Origin: Streptomyces sp. SAI-127
GTDB lineage: Bacteria > Actinomycetota > Actinomycetes > Streptomycetales > Streptomycetaceae
Assembly: GCF_029894425.1 (NCBI RefSeq)
Contig: NZ_JARXYJ010000001.1
Span: 9,382,501 to 9,446,500, forward strand
DNA: 64,000 nucleotides
Direction: 5' to 3'
Shown in pieces: positions 49,519 through 58,833 of this stretch. How positions within the stretch are numbered: the stretch's first letter is position 1; every line of letters begins with the position of its first letter. The notes below the pieces were generated by a model. It did no database searches and was not told the DNA's origin. It worked only from the letters and a program-made list of their open reading frames with translations. The translations under genes were made by a program, and so were the position numbers.

Positions 49519-50187
49519 ATGAAGTACATGCTGCTCGTCTGCGGCGACGACACCAACGACGCCTCGGGCATGGCCCCCGTCGAACCCTGGGTCGAGGAAC
49601 TCGGCGACCGTGGCGTACGGCGGCACGGGCACCGGCTCGCGCTGCCCGCCGACGCGGTCACCGTGCGGGTGCGCGGCGGTGAAGTACTGCGCACCGACGG
49701 GCCGTTCGCGGAGACCAAGGAGTACGTCGCCGGCTTCGACATCCTGGAGTGCGACAGCCTGGAGGAGGCGGTCGAGGCGGCCGCGAAGCACCCCGTGGCC
49801 ACGATCGGCGCGATGGAGGTGCGGCCGTTCTGGGAGGACGAGGACGCCGAGGGGGAGATCCGCCGCCTCGACGCCGAACTGACGGACGCGGCCCGCACCG
49901 GGGACGTCGAGCGGACGGTCGCCTGCTACGCGCCGGACGCGGAGATCGTGGCGCAGGGCCGGCACCACAGGGGCGCCGAAGCGCTCCGCAAGGCTCTGAC
50001 GGAGGCGTCCACCGGGCCGGTCACCCGCGAGGTACTGGAGTTCCGGGTCCACGTCGACGAGAGCATCGCGTTCGGCCACGCCCTCATCCGCAGCGACGGA
50101 AACCTGCTGCGCGTCACCACCGGCTACCGCAACGCCGGGCCGCGCTGGCTGATCGTCCACGAACACGTCACGGAGGCCACGTCATGA
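49519..50187 (+). CDS. DGPF/YCII domain fused to a SnoaL-like domain
   Basis: This 222-residue fusion has an N-terminal YCII/DGPF domain (residues 1-110) with the naming motif TDGPFAETKEYVAGFD and a C-terminal SnoaL-like NTF2 fold (about 115-220) with ELTDAARTGDVERTVACYAP. DGPF proteins are encoded beside ECF42 sigma factors in many bacteria and are suspected to modulate them. SnoaL folds bind small hydrophobic ligands. It overlaps the second DGPF gene by 4 bases. A GGGAGGATCC site precedes the start. The partner sigma gene is broken (see 50522-51752). Confidence 0.88.
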   Translation: MKYMLLVCGDDTNDASGMAPVEPWVEELGDRGVRRHGHRLALPADAVTVRVRGGEVLRTDGPFAETKEYVAGFDILECDSLEEAVEAAAKHPVATIGAMEVRPFWEDEDAEGEIRRLDAELTDAARTGDVERTVACYAPDAEIVAQGRHHRGAEALRKALTEASTGPVTREVLEFRVHVDESIAFGHALIRSDGNLLRVTTGYRNAGPRWLIVHEHVTEATS

Positions 50188-50525
50188 AGTACGCCCTGCT
50201 GATCTGCACCCCCGTCGGCGGCGAGGAACTGAGCCCCGCCGAGATCGCCGACGACCCCCGCTTCTCCTCCTACATCGAGGAGGTCCGCAGCCGCGACCTC
50301 GTCAAGGGCGGCGCCCGTCTGCGTCCCGCCTCCGACGCCACCACCGTGCGCGTCCAGGGCGACGAGGTCCTGCTCACCGACGGGCCGTTCATCGAGTCCA
50401 AGGAGTACATCGCCGGCATCGACCTCATCGAGGTCGCCGATCTGGACGAGGCGATCTCCCTCGCGTCCCGGCATCCGGCGGTGCTCGGGGGCGGCTCGGT
50501 GGAAGTACGGCCAGTGTGGGAGTGA
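50184..50525 (+). CDS. DGPF/YCII single-domain protein
   Basis: This 113-residue stand-alone YCII-like protein has the same naming motif (TDGPFIESKEYIAGIDLIEV) as the fusion upstream, and reads MKYALLICTPVGGEEL at its start. The fold is a ferredoxin-like alpha/beta sandwich. Its ATG overlaps the fusion stop and its own stop overlaps the GTG of the sigma factor frame, showing a translationally coupled three-gene operon. Co-occurrence with ECF42 is the usual context. The biochemical role is not known. Confidence 0.9.
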   Translation: MKYALLICTPVGGEELSPAEIADDPRFSSYIEEVRSRDLVKGGARLRPASDATTVRVQGDEVLLTDGPFIESKEYIAGIDLIEVADLDEAISLASRHPAVLGGGSVEVRPVWE

Positions 50526-51752
50526 ATGCTGAGGACGCGGTCGCAGCCGCCTTCCAGGAGGAGTGGGGCCAGGTCGTCGCCACCCTGATCCGGGTGACCG
50601 GCGACTGGGACCTCGCCGAGGAGTGCGCGCAGGACGCCTTCGCCCAGGCCCTCGACCGGTGGCGGCGCGACGGCGTCCCGCGCCGCCCCGGTGCCTGGCT
50701 CACCACGACCGCCCGCCACCGGGCCATGGACGTGCTGCGCCGGGAGGCGGTCGGGGCACGGAAACTACGGGAGGCGGCGATGCTCACGGCACCCGAGGAG
50801 CCGTACGACGACAGCGGTGTCCAGGACGACCGGCTGCGGCTGATCTTCACCTGCTGCCACCCCGCGCTGCACATCGAGGCCCGGGTGGCCCTGACCCTGC
50901 GCACCCTCGCGGGCCTGACCACACCGGAGATCGCCCGCGCCTTCCTCGTCCCCGAGGCGACGATGGCACAGCGCCTGGTGCGCGCGCAAGAAGAAGATCC
51001 GCAACGCCGGCATCCCCTACCGCGTACCGCCCGCCCACCTCCTGCCCGAGCGCACGACCGGCGTGCTCGGCGTGATCTATCTGCTGTTCAACGAGGGGTA
51101 CGCGGCCACCTCGGGGGCCGATCTCGTACGACGGAACCTGTGCGCGGAGGCGATCCGGCTGGCCCGCGTGCTGGCCCGGCTGATGCCCGACGAACCCGAG
51201 GCCCTCGGTCTGCTCGCGCTGCTGCTTCTGCACGACGCCCGCCGCGAGACCCGCGTGGACGCGGACGGTGAACTGGTGACGCTGGAGGAGCAGGACCGCA
51301 CCGCGTGGGACCACGCCGAGGTCGACGAGGGCGCCGCCCTGCTGGAGACCGCGCTGCGCCGCGGCCGTCCCGGGCCGTACCAGATCCAGGCCGCCATCGC
51401 CGCCTGTCACACCACCGCCGCCACGGCCGAGGACACCGACTGGGCCGACATCGCCGCTCTCTACGGCGAGCTGGTCCGCTTCGTGCCCTCGGCCGTGGTC
51501 CGCCTCAACCGTGCGGTGGCCGTCGGCATGGCGGAGGGCACGGAGGCGGGACTGGCGCTGGTCGCGGAACTGGAGCGGGAGGGTGAGCTGAGCGGCTACC
51601 ACCTGCTGCCGGCCACGCGCGCCGACCTGCTGCGCCGCAGCGGCCGTACGACCGAGGCGGCGCAGGCGTACGAGCGGGCCCTGGAGCTGGTGGAGAACGA
51701 CGCCGAGCGGCACTTCCTCGAAAAACGCCTCGGGGAGTGTCGATCCCCGTAG
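50522..51752 (+). pseudogene. ECF42-type sigma factor, frameshifted
   Basis: The first frame (50522 to about 50985) gives sigma-2 and sigma-4-like regions: WDLAEECAQDAFAQALDRW, then RHRAMDVLRREAVGARKL, and LTLRTLAGLTTPEIARAFL. At 50981-50987 a CGCGCGC run carries one extra base. The intended reading would continue through AKKKIRNAGIPYRVPPAHLL, but the true frame (+1) must be joined to 51063-51752, which encodes the long alpha-helical TPR-like extension (GVIYLLFNEGYAATSG, then NRAVAVGMAEGTEAGLALV). A full ECF42 protein would be about 409 residues. Translated as is, it ends at 51271 with unrelated residues. Either an inactivating indel or a sequencing error in a GC run. Confidence 0.75.
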
Positions 51753-51802
51753 CTGCCGTTCGTCGGTGGGGTGAAGGCAGCCCCGAGACACCGGAGGCCC
51801 CC

Positions 51803-53242
51803 ATGACCGCCGCCGACTCCCGCCGCTGGTACGCCCTTTGTCTGCTCTGTGTCGCCGGTTTCATGGTGATCCTGGACGCGCAGATCGTCGTCTTGGCCCT
51901 GCCGTCGATCGCTGACGGCCTCGGCTTCTCCGCGAGCGGCGCTCAATGGGTGATGAGTGCCTATCTGCTCAGCTTCGGCGGACTGCTGCTGCTCGGCGGG
52001 CGGGTCGCGGACCTGCTGGGCCGTCGCCGGGTCTTCATGACCGGCACGCTGCTGTTCGGGCTCTCTTCGCTGCTGTGCGGGTTCGCCGGTACCGCGGCCG
52101 TGCTGGTCGGCGCGCGTGCCGTGCAGGGCGTCTCGGCCGCCGTCATGGCGCCCACCGCGCTGTCGATCCTGCTGAACACCTTCGAGGAGGGCCCCGAGCG
52201 CAACAAGGCCCTCGCCCTGTGGTCCGGCAGCGGCGGCTTCGGCGCCACCGCCGCCCTGCTGATCGGCGGCCCCCTCACCGACGTCCTCGGCTGGCAGTGG
52301 GTCTTCTTCCTCAACGCACCCGTCGCCCTGGCCATGCTGGCCCTGAGCCCGCTGCTGCTGCGCGAGAGCCGCACCGAGGCGCGCACCCGCTCCTTCGACC
52401 CGATCGGCGCCCTCACCGCCACCGGCGCCCTGGTCGCCTGTGTGTACGCCGTCGTCGAGGCACCCCGCGCCGGATGGCTGTCGCCGCGGACGACGGGCCT
52501 GCTGGCCCTCGCCGTCGTCCTCGCCCTCGTCTTCCTGCGTACCGAGTCCAAAGCCGCGGCCCCGCTCGTCCCCCTGCGCCTGCTGCGTTCCCGGACGGTG
52601 AGCGGCGCCAACCTGGTCGTGTTCCTGCTCGGTGCCACCGCCTTCGGGATGTCGTACACGCTGTCCCAGTACGGCCAGGGCGTCCTCGGCTGGTCCCCGC
52701 TGCGCTTCGGCCTCGCCAACGTCGTGATGCCGCTGGGCGCGGTCGTCGGGTCGTACGCCGGACAGGCCCTGGTCACCCGGATCGGCGCCCGGCCCGTCGC
52801 CGTGGGCGGACTGTCGCTGTCCGCACTCGCCGCCCTGCTGCTGTCCGGGGTGCCGGTGGGCGGCGGCTTCCTGCGCGACCTGCTCCCCGCGCTGCTGCTC
52901 TTCGGACCGGGCGTCGGGGCCTGCGCGGTCGCCGGGTCCATCGCCGCCCTGACCGGCGTCGGCGAGCGGGACTCGGGAGTCGCCTCCGGCATCCAGACGG
53001 CCGCGTTCCAGATCGGCGGCGCCTTCGGGGTCGCCGTCGTCACCTCCGCGAGCGTGTCGCACACCGTCGGCACCGAGCGGCTCGCGGCCCTGACGGCGGG
53101 CTATCAGGCGGCGTTCACCGCGTGTGTCGCGCTCGCGGTGGCCGGCATCGGCTGCGCGCTGGTGCTGCTGCGCGCGCCGCGGAGCCGGACCGCGGAGCCC
53201 CTGCCGAAAGCCGACGTCGCGCGCCGTCGAGTGCGTTCGTGA
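51803..53242 (+). CDS. MFS multidrug efflux protein, DHA2 (14-TMS) type
   Basis: This 479-residue major-facilitator protein has 14 predicted helices. Motif A appears as GGRVADLLGRRRVFM after helix 2, and the antiporter motif C-like glycine stretch is GGPLTDVLGWQWVFFLNAPV in helix 5. The N-terminal VILDAQIVVLALPSIA matches DHA2/EmrB-QacA pumps of antibiotic and cation efflux. The start at 51803 has GGAGG upstream. It begins 50 bases after the sigma gene on the same strand. The substrate is not known. Confidence 0.92.
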   Translation: MTAADSRRWYALCLLCVAGFMVILDAQIVVLALPSIADGLGFSASGAQWVMSAYLLSFGGLLLLGGRVADLLGRRRVFMTGTLLFGLSSLLCGFAGTAAVLVGARAVQGVSAAVMAPTALSILLNTFEEGPERNKALALWSGSGGFGATAALLIGGPLTDVLGWQWVFFLNAPVALAMLALSPLLLRESRTEARTRSFDPIGALTATGALVACVYAVVEAPRAGWLSPRTTGLLALAVVLALVFLRTESKAAAPLVPLRLLRSRTVSGANLVVFLLGATAFGMSYTLSQYGQGVLGWSPLRFGLANVVMPLGAVVGSYAGQALVTRIGARPVAVGGLSLSALAALLLSGVPVGGGFLRDLLPALLLFGPGVGACAVAGSIAALTGVGERDSGVASGIQTAAFQIGGAFGVAVVTSASVSHTVGTERLAALTAGYQAAFTACVALAVAGIGCALVLLRAPRSRTAEPLPKADVARRRVRS

Positions 53243-53304
53243 TCGCCTTCACCGGGCACGGGTGCGCTCGCCCTGACCGGCGCGTGAGAGCAGGAGCCCT
53301 CAGC

Positions 53305-53712
53305 TCAGGAAGCGGACGCGGACCGTGCCTCCGCCTCCTTCGCGATCTGCTCGAACCGCGCCCCCATGGCCGCCGCCAGAGCCTGTGCGCCCGACAGCGG
53401 ACGGACCATCACCATCAGCCGGTCGATGAGGCCGCTCTCGTCGAGGTGGATGAAGTCGCAGCCGTCCAGCGCCCGTTCGCCGACCCGGGTCGCGAACACC
53501 AGCGCGTGGTCGCGGCCGTCCTCGCTGCTCAGCTCGCTCACATAGCGGAAGTCCTCGAAGACCTTGATGACGGTGCCCAGGATCGCCGCCGTGATGGCCT
53601 TGCCCTCATACGGCTTGAACACCACCGGACTCGTGAAGACCACGTCCTCGGCCAGCAAGGCCTCCACGGCGTCGAGGTCACCGGCTTCGACTGCTTCTCG
53701 GAACGCTCGCAT
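53305..53712 (-). CDS. SnoaL-like (NTF2-fold) protein
   Basis: This 135-residue cytoplasmic protein is a single SnoaL/NTF2-type alpha+beta barrel: MRAFREAVEAGDLDAVEALLAED, then VVFTSPVVFKPYEG and later LDGCDFIHLDESGLIDRLMV. The domain folds around a small-molecule pocket. No catalytic residues are certain. It diverges from a PadR gene over 68 bases and may be under its control. I cannot name a substrate. Confidence 0.85.
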   Translation of the reverse strand: MRAFREAVEAGDLDAVEALLAEDVVFTSPVVFKPYEGKAITAAILGTVIKVFEDFRYVSELSSEDGRDHALVFATRVGERALDGCDFIHLDESGLIDRLMVMVRPLSGAQALAAAMGARFEQIAKEAEARSASAS

Positions 53713-53780
53713 CGAGCCTCCATAGTCAATTTGTTGAGTAGGTGTGGAGTAGATTAATCACCTGCTGCTAGCGTGTCCAT

Positions 53781-54344
53781 ATGTCGCTCAAGTACGCCGT
53801 CCTGGCGGCCCTGCTGGAGGGCGAGGCCTCGGGCTACGAACTGTCCAAGTCCTTCGACGTCTCGCTGGCGAACTTCTGGCCCGCGACACCTCAGCAGCTC
53901 TACCGCGAGCTGGAACGACTGGCGCAGGACGGGCTGATCGAGGCTCGCGTGGTGCAGCAGGAACGCAGGCCCAACAAGCGGCTGTTCACCCTCACCGAGA
54001 CCGGCCGATGCGAGCTGAGCGCGTTCGCCGCCGAACCGCCCCGCAGACCGGCCGCCCTCCGTGACGAGTTCCTGATCAAGATCCAGGCCATGGACGGCGT
54101 CGACCCCGAGGCCACCCGGGCGCTGGTCGAGGAGCGCATGTCCTGGGCGCGTGGGAAACTCGCCCGCTATGAGCGTCTACGGGAGAGGCTTCTGGACGGC
54201 CGCACCGAAGAGCGATATCTCGCGGAGGCCGACCGGATCGGCCCCTACCTCACGCTCATGGGCGGAATCACCCTCGAAACGGACGTCATCCGCTGGTGCG
54301 AGCGCGCTCTTGCCATTCTGAAACGCCGCGCTCCCCTAAGCTGA
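53781..54344 (+). CDS. PadR-family transcriptional regulator
   Basis: This 187-residue winged-helix regulator shows the PadR N-terminus LKYAVLAALLEGEASGYELS, the recognition region ATPQQLYRELERLAQDGLIEA and the wing EERRPNKRLFTLTETG read as VVQQERRPNKRLFTLT. A long C-terminal coiled-coil (residues 85-180) with VEERMSWARGKLARYERL dimerises. The divergent SnoaL gene is the likely target. The 68-base intergenic region contains TCAA-N4-TTGA (about 53727-53738), a possible operator. Confidence 0.93.
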   Translation: MSLKYAVLAALLEGEASGYELSKSFDVSLANFWPATPQQLYRELERLAQDGLIEARVVQQERRPNKRLFTLTETGRCELSAFAAEPPRRPAALRDEFLIKIQAMDGVDPEATRALVEERMSWARGKLARYERLRERLLDGRTEERYLAEADRIGPYLTLMGGITLETDVIRWCERALAILKRRAPLS

Positions 54345-54349
54345 CGCGG

Positions 54350-55114
54350 ATGTTCAGCCCAGAAGGCCCCAGCCTCCGTGAACTCGCCGTGCAGGCGCTG
54401 TCGTCCGTCGAGCGCGGCTACGACCTGCTCGCCCCCAAGTTCGACCACACCCCCTTCCGTACGCCGGACTCGGTGCTGGACGCCGTCGCGTCCGCGCTGC
54501 GCCGCATGGGCCCCTTCGACGCCGGGCTCGACCTGTGCTGCGGTACCGGCGCCGGAGCCCGGGTGCTGACCCGGGTCTGCCGGGAGAGCGTGACCGGGGT
54601 CGACTTCAGCGCCGGTATGCTCGACGTGGCCCGACAGCGGACGCGGTCCGGGGGGCCGCGGGTGTCCTGGGTACGGGGTGACGCGCGCGCCCTGCCGTTC
54701 GCCCCCGCCTCCTTCGACCTCGTCGTGAGCTTCGGAGCCTTCGGCCACTTCCTGCCTGCCGAACTGCCCGGCCTGTTCGCCCAGACCCGCGAGGTGCTCC
54801 GGCCGGGCGGCACTTTCGCCTTCCCGGTCGTCGCCCCGCCCCGCCCCTCGTCTCCCGCCTACTGGACGCTCCTCGGTTTCGACGCCGCGATGCGGGTGCG
54901 CAACGCCCTCTGGCGACCGCCGTTCGTCATGTACTACCGGGACTTCCGGCTGGGGGACGTACGACGGGAACTGGAAGGGGCAGGCCTCCGGGTGGAGCTG
55001 TACGCCCTGCCCGAGTTCGGCGTGCGCCGGGACGGCAGCCCACGGGTCCGGATGGTCGTGGCGAGGCGTCCGGTCCAGGCGGCCCGGATGCCCACCTTGT
55101 CCGGGCCGTCGTGA
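54350..55114 (+). CDS. Class I SAM-dependent methyltransferase
   Basis: This 254-residue methyltransferase has motif I DLCCGTGAGARVL near residue 62, motif II TGVDFSAGML and the DARALPFAPASFDLVVSFGAFGH block characteristic of ubiquinone/menaquinone-type and small-molecule methylases. The start at ATG 54350 lies five bases after the PadR stop. A longer reading has no signal. The C-terminal half has YYRDFRLGDVRRELE and a strand ending in MVVARRP. It is co-transcribed with PadR, but a link is only positional. Confidence 0.88.
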   Translation: MFSPEGPSLRELAVQALSSVERGYDLLAPKFDHTPFRTPDSVLDAVASALRRMGPFDAGLDLCCGTGAGARVLTRVCRESVTGVDFSAGMLDVARQRTRSGGPRVSWVRGDARALPFAPASFDLVVSFGAFGHFLPAELPGLFAQTREVLRPGGTFAFPVVAPPRPSSPAYWTLLGFDAAMRVRNALWRPPFVMYYRDFRLGDVRRELEGAGLRVELYALPEFGVRRDGSPRVRMVVARRPVQAARMPTLSGPS

Positions 55115-55135
55115 ACCCTCGCGGACGTCCCGCCG

Positions 55136-56302
55136 TCACAGCACGCTGTACAACGCGTCGATCAGCGCCATCTTCCGGGGATCGTCGGCTATGTGAGGAC
55201 CCATCCGGTTCATCACATAGCCCAGTGAGACCCCCGCCTCCGGATCGGCCAGACCGCAGGATCCGCCGAAGCCGTCATGTCCGAAGGCCTGCGGATTCGG
55301 CCCGTACGAGCCGTTCGGCCCGCTGAGCCACAGGCCGAGCCCGAGCTCCGTATCGCTGCCGAGTCCCGCGCCCAGGACCAGGTCGCGGCACCTGCCCTGG
55401 CTCTCGCGGACCCGCTCGGCGGCCTCGGGGGACAGGACCCGGTGGCCGTCGTGGGCACCGCGGCCCGCGAAGATCCCGTAGAGCGCGGTGACGGCCCGGG
55501 CGGTGCCGTGGCCGTTCGCGGCGGGGATCTCGGCGGCTCGCCACTCGGGCGTGTTCGCCTCCGCCGCTCCCGCCCCGGGGTTGGCCAGCGCGGCGATCGC
55601 CGCGGGCGCCAACTGGGCGAAGATCGCGGCCTGTTCGCTTGCCGACGCGGCCGGCGGATGCACCAGCTCGGCGGCCCGCCCGGCCTCCTTCTCCGGCAGT
55701 CCGATGGTGAAGTCGATGCCGAGCGGCCCCGTCACCTCCCGCTCCAGGAAGGCGCCCGGCAGCAGCCCCGAGACCCGCCGGACGACCTCCCCGACCAGGA
55801 AGCCGTACGTGAACGCGTGGTACCCGGACACCGTGCCCGGCTCCCACCAGGGCTCCATCGCGGCGAGCCGCTCCGTCGTCAGCTCCCAGTCGAAGAGCTC
55901 GGCGAGGGAGTGGGGCTCGCGCAGCCCGGACAGCCCGGCCCGGTGCGACAGCAGGTGCCGTACCAGGACCTTCTCCTTGCCCGCGGCGGCGAACTCCGGC
56001 CAGTAGGCGGCCACCGGGGCGTCGAAGTCGAGCAGGCCCCGGTCGGCGAGGATGTGGGCGCACAGGGCCGTCGGGCCCTTCGTCGTCGACCACACGTTGA
56101 CCAGCGTGTCGCGCTCCCAGGGGCGGGTGCGGGCCGCGTCGGCCCAGCCGCCCCACAGGTCCACGACCATCTCGCCGCCGACCATGACGCTCACCGCTGC
56201 GCCCAGCTCGGCACGGTCCCGGAAGTTCTCCTCGAACGCCGTGCGCACTGCCATGAAGCGCTCGTCGCAGTGGCCGTGGACAAGTGGCTGGTGCTCGGAC
56301 AT
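55136..56302 (-). CDS. Beta-lactamase-fold serine hydrolase (esterase EstB-like)
   Basis: This 388-residue protein has the class C beta-lactamase/esterase EstB fold, with the S-x-x-K motif STTKGPTALCAHIL near residue 70, the Y-x-N-like GYHAFTYGFLVGEVV around 160, and a late HDGFGGSCGLADP that takes the place of the KTG motif. It has no signal peptide. It probably hydrolyses esters, rather than conferring beta-lactam resistance. The start is at 56300-56302, after GGAGGG. The CE7 esterase gene lies just upstream on the same strand. Confidence 0.9.
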   Translation of the reverse strand: MSEHQPLVHGHCDERFMAVRTAFEENFRDRAELGAAVSVMVGGEMVVDLWGGWADAARTRPWERDTLVNVWSTTKGPTALCAHILADRGLLDFDAPVAAYWPEFAAAGKEKVLVRHLLSHRAGLSGLREPHSLAELFDWELTTERLAAMEPWWEPGTVSGYHAFTYGFLVGEVVRRVSGLLPGAFLEREVTGPLGIDFTIGLPEKEAGRAAELVHPPAASASEQAAIFAQLAPAAIAALANPGAGAAEANTPEWRAAEIPAANGHGTARAVTALYGIFAGRGAHDGHRVLSPEAAERVRESQGRCRDLVLGAGLGSDTELGLGLWLSGPNGSYGPNPQAFGHDGFGGSCGLADPEAGVSLGYVMNRMGPHIADDPRKMALIDALYSVL

Positions 56303-56399
56303 GGGCCCTCCGTCGTCGCCGGAAGCCCGGGCCGCGACGCGACCCGGGCTCCCAGAACATACCGACTGGTCGGACTGGGTGGAAGGCATCCGGCAGGAC

Positions 56400-57368
56400 T
56401 CAGGCGTAGGAGCGCAGCCAGCCCAGCTTCGCCGCCTCCTGGTAGGGGCCGCCGCCCTCATGGTCGTTGAAGTCGTAGACCTCGATGGCCTTGTCGTCGT
56501 GGCCCCAGGCGTTGAAGGCCGCGAAGACGGTGGAGGGCGGGCAGGTCTGGTCCTCCAGGGCCGCAGAGAAGAGCGCCGGCGCACGGCCGCGGCTCGCGAA
56601 GTGCACGCCGTCGAAGTAGGCGAGGGTGCCGAGGACGTCCTCGAAGCGGCCGCGGTGCGTCTTGAGATAGAGGCCGATCTCCCGGTACGGGTGACGGTCC
56701 GTCACGGTCGCCGCGCGCGGGAAGTCGCACAGGAAGGGCACGTCCGGGGCGACCGCCGCCAGATCCGGGACCAGGCCGCCGACCGCGATCGAGATGCCCC
56801 CGCCCTGGCTGCCGCCGAGCACGACCGTGCGTGCCGGGTCGGTCAGCGGGTGTGAACGGGCCGCCTCCACCGCACGCACCGCGTCCGTGAACACCCGGCG
56901 GTAGTAGTAGTTCTCGGGCGCGTCGATGCCCCGCGTCATGAACCCGGGGTACGCGGGCGCGCCGGCCACCGGATCCGCGGTGCCGCCACCGCCGCCCCAG
57001 GCACTGCCCTGACCCCGGGTGTCCATCACGAAGTGCGCCCGGCCCGTCGACGCCCACAGCAGATGCTCGTGCGGCAGACCGCGCCCGCCGCCGTACCCGA
57101 TGAACTCCACGACCACCGGCACCGGGGCGGAGACCTCGGCGGGGATCGTGAACCAGCCCTTGACCGGGTGGCCGCCGAACCCGGCGAACGTCACGTCGTA
57201 CACCTTGACCGTGGTCAGGCCGGTGTCGACGAGGTCGAAGCGGGCGTTCAGGTCGAACTCGCGGGCCTCCTGGAGGGTCTTGGACCAGAACGCGTCGAAG
57301 TCCTCGGGCTCGGTGGACTCGCTGCGGTACTCGCGCAGCTCGTCGATGGGGAGGTCGAACAGGGCCAT
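56400..57368 (-). CDS. Acetylxylan esterase / cephalosporin-C deacetylase, CE7 family
   Basis: This 322-residue esterase of carbohydrate esterase family 7 has the nucleophile elbow GGSQGGGISIAVGGL with Ser near residue 187, RGQGSAWGGGGGTADP near 120 and a conserved YYYRRVFTDAVRAVEAA helix. Catalytic Asp and His follow in SAALEDQTCPPSTVFA and NDHEGGGPYQ. It deacetylates acetylated xylo-oligosaccharides or cephalosporin C in the cytoplasm and forms a hexamer in relatives. There is no signal peptide. It stands next to the EstB-like gene, so both may be transcribed together. Confidence 0.92.
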   Translation of the reverse strand: MALFDLPIDELREYRSESTEPEDFDAFWSKTLQEAREFDLNARFDLVDTGLTTVKVYDVTFAGFGGHPVKGWFTIPAEVSAPVPVVVEFIGYGGGRGLPHEHLLWASTGRAHFVMDTRGQGSAWGGGGGTADPVAGAPAYPGFMTRGIDAPENYYYRRVFTDAVRAVEAARSHPLTDPARTVVLGGSQGGGISIAVGGLVPDLAAVAPDVPFLCDFPRAATVTDRHPYREIGLYLKTHRGRFEDVLGTLAYFDGVHFASRGRAPALFSAALEDQTCPPSTVFAAFNAWGHDDKAIEVYDFNDHEGGGPYQEAAKLGWLRSYA

Positions 57369-57474
57369 GTAGGACCGCCTTTGCGAAAGGGACAGTGCCG
57401 GATGATCACACCGTACGTGCGTGGTCGGACGACTCGCCAGGCCTTTTGCGGCACCGGCTGGCTACCATGACGCC

Positions 57475-58833
57475 ATGTCGACAGCCGTGGATCTGCTGGT
57501 CAAGGACGCCGGACTGCTGGTCGTGGACGGGGAGCGGGAGATCGCCGGCGGCTGGCTGGCCGTCGCGAATGGTCGGGTCACCGCAGTCGGCACCGCGGGC
57601 ACCGAGCCCGAGGCCCGGACGACCCTCTCGGCGGCCGGCCGCCTCGTCACCCCGGGCCTGGTCAACACGCACCACCACATCTACCAGAACCTCACCCGCT
57701 CCTACGCCCCCGCGGTGAACGGCTCCCTCTTCGACTGGCTGACCACCCTCTACCCCCTGTGGGCCGCTCTCGACGAGGAGGCCGCCTACGTCTCGGCGTA
57801 CGTCGGCATGGCCGAGCTGCTCATGGGTGGCTGTACGACGTCCTCGGACCATCTCTACGTCCATCCGCGCCCCCACCTCGTGGACGCGGAGATCCGTGCC
57901 GCGCGGGACATCGGCTTCCGTTTCCACGCGACGCGGGGTTCGATGACCCGCTCGGTGGAGGACGGCGGGCTCCCGCCGCGGAGCGTCACCCAGACCGACG
58001 AGGAGGTCCTCGCCGACAGCGAGCGACTCATCAAGGCGCACCACGACGCCTCGCCGGGCGCGCTCATCAGGGTCGCCCTCGCTCCCTGCTCCCCGTTCTC
58101 CGTCACCAAGGAGCTGATGACGGCGACCGCCGAACTCGCGGAGCGCCACGACGTCCGGCTGCACACCCACCTCGCCGAGGACCGCGACGAGGACACCTAC
58201 TGCCTTCAGACGTACGGCTGCCGGCCCGTCGAGTACTTCGAGGAGACCGGCTGGATGAGTGAGCGCACCTGGGTCGCGCACTGCATCTACCCGAACGACG
58301 CCGAGCTGCGCCGCCTCGCGGCCGCGGGTGTCGGCGTGGCCCACTGTCCGAGCTCCAACATGCTCATCGGCGGGGGGACCGCGCGGGTGGCGGAGATGCG
58401 CGAGCTCGGGATGCCGGTCGGTATCGGCTGCGACGGTTCGGCCTCCACCGACCACGCCTCGCTCTGGATGGAGACCAGGGGAGCGCTGCTGCTCGGCCGT
58501 TACCGGGGTGGACCCGGCGCGATGACCGCACGCGACGCGCTCGACCTAGCGACCAGCGGCTCGGCGCGCTGTCTGGGCCGCGCGGACGAGATCGGTCACC
58601 TGCGCCCGGGGGCCTGCGCCGACCTGGTCGTCTGGGACCTGCACGAGGTGGCGCTCGCGGGCGCGCTGACCGACCCGGTGGAGGCGTGGCTGCGCTGCGG
58701 TCCGGCCCGCGCCTGGACCACGGTGGTCGGCGGGCGGATCCTCGTGGAGCGGGGTGAACCCGTGCTGCCGGGGCTCCCGGACGCGCTGCGCACGCACGGG
58801 AAGATCGCGCGCCGGATGCAGCAGGGGGCGTAG
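57475..58833 (+). CDS. 8-oxoguanine deaminase-like amidohydrolase
   Basis: This 452-residue protein belongs to the cytosolic-type amidohydrolase superfamily (AtzB/TrzN and 8-oxoguanine deaminase branch). Metal ligands are in NTHHHIYQNLT near residue 68, the His of LHTHLAEDRDE near 225, VAHCIYPND and GCDGSASTDHASLW, which has the metal-binding Asp. It deaminates a purine or a related base in the cytoplasm. The start at 57475 is preferred by the family N-terminus; a GTG 54 bases upstream is possible. The last 45 codons are duplicated after the stop (see 58699-59045). Confidence 0.9.
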   Translation: MSTAVDLLVKDAGLLVVDGEREIAGGWLAVANGRVTAVGTAGTEPEARTTLSAAGRLVTPGLVNTHHHIYQNLTRSYAPAVNGSLFDWLTTLYPLWAALDEEAAYVSAYVGMAELLMGGCTTSSDHLYVHPRPHLVDAEIRAARDIGFRFHATRGSMTRSVEDGGLPPRSVTQTDEEVLADSERLIKAHHDASPGALIRVALAPCSPFSVTKELMTATAELAERHDVRLHTHLAEDRDEDTYCLQTYGCRPVEYFEETGWMSERTWVAHCIYPNDAELRRLAAAGVGVAHCPSSNMLIGGGTARVAEMRELGMPVGIGCDGSASTDHASLWMETRGALLLGRYRGGPGAMTARDALDLATSGSARCLGRADEIGHLRPGACADLVVWDLHEVALAGALTDPVEAWLRCGPARAWTTVVGGRILVERGEPVLPGLPDALRTHGKIARRMQQGA

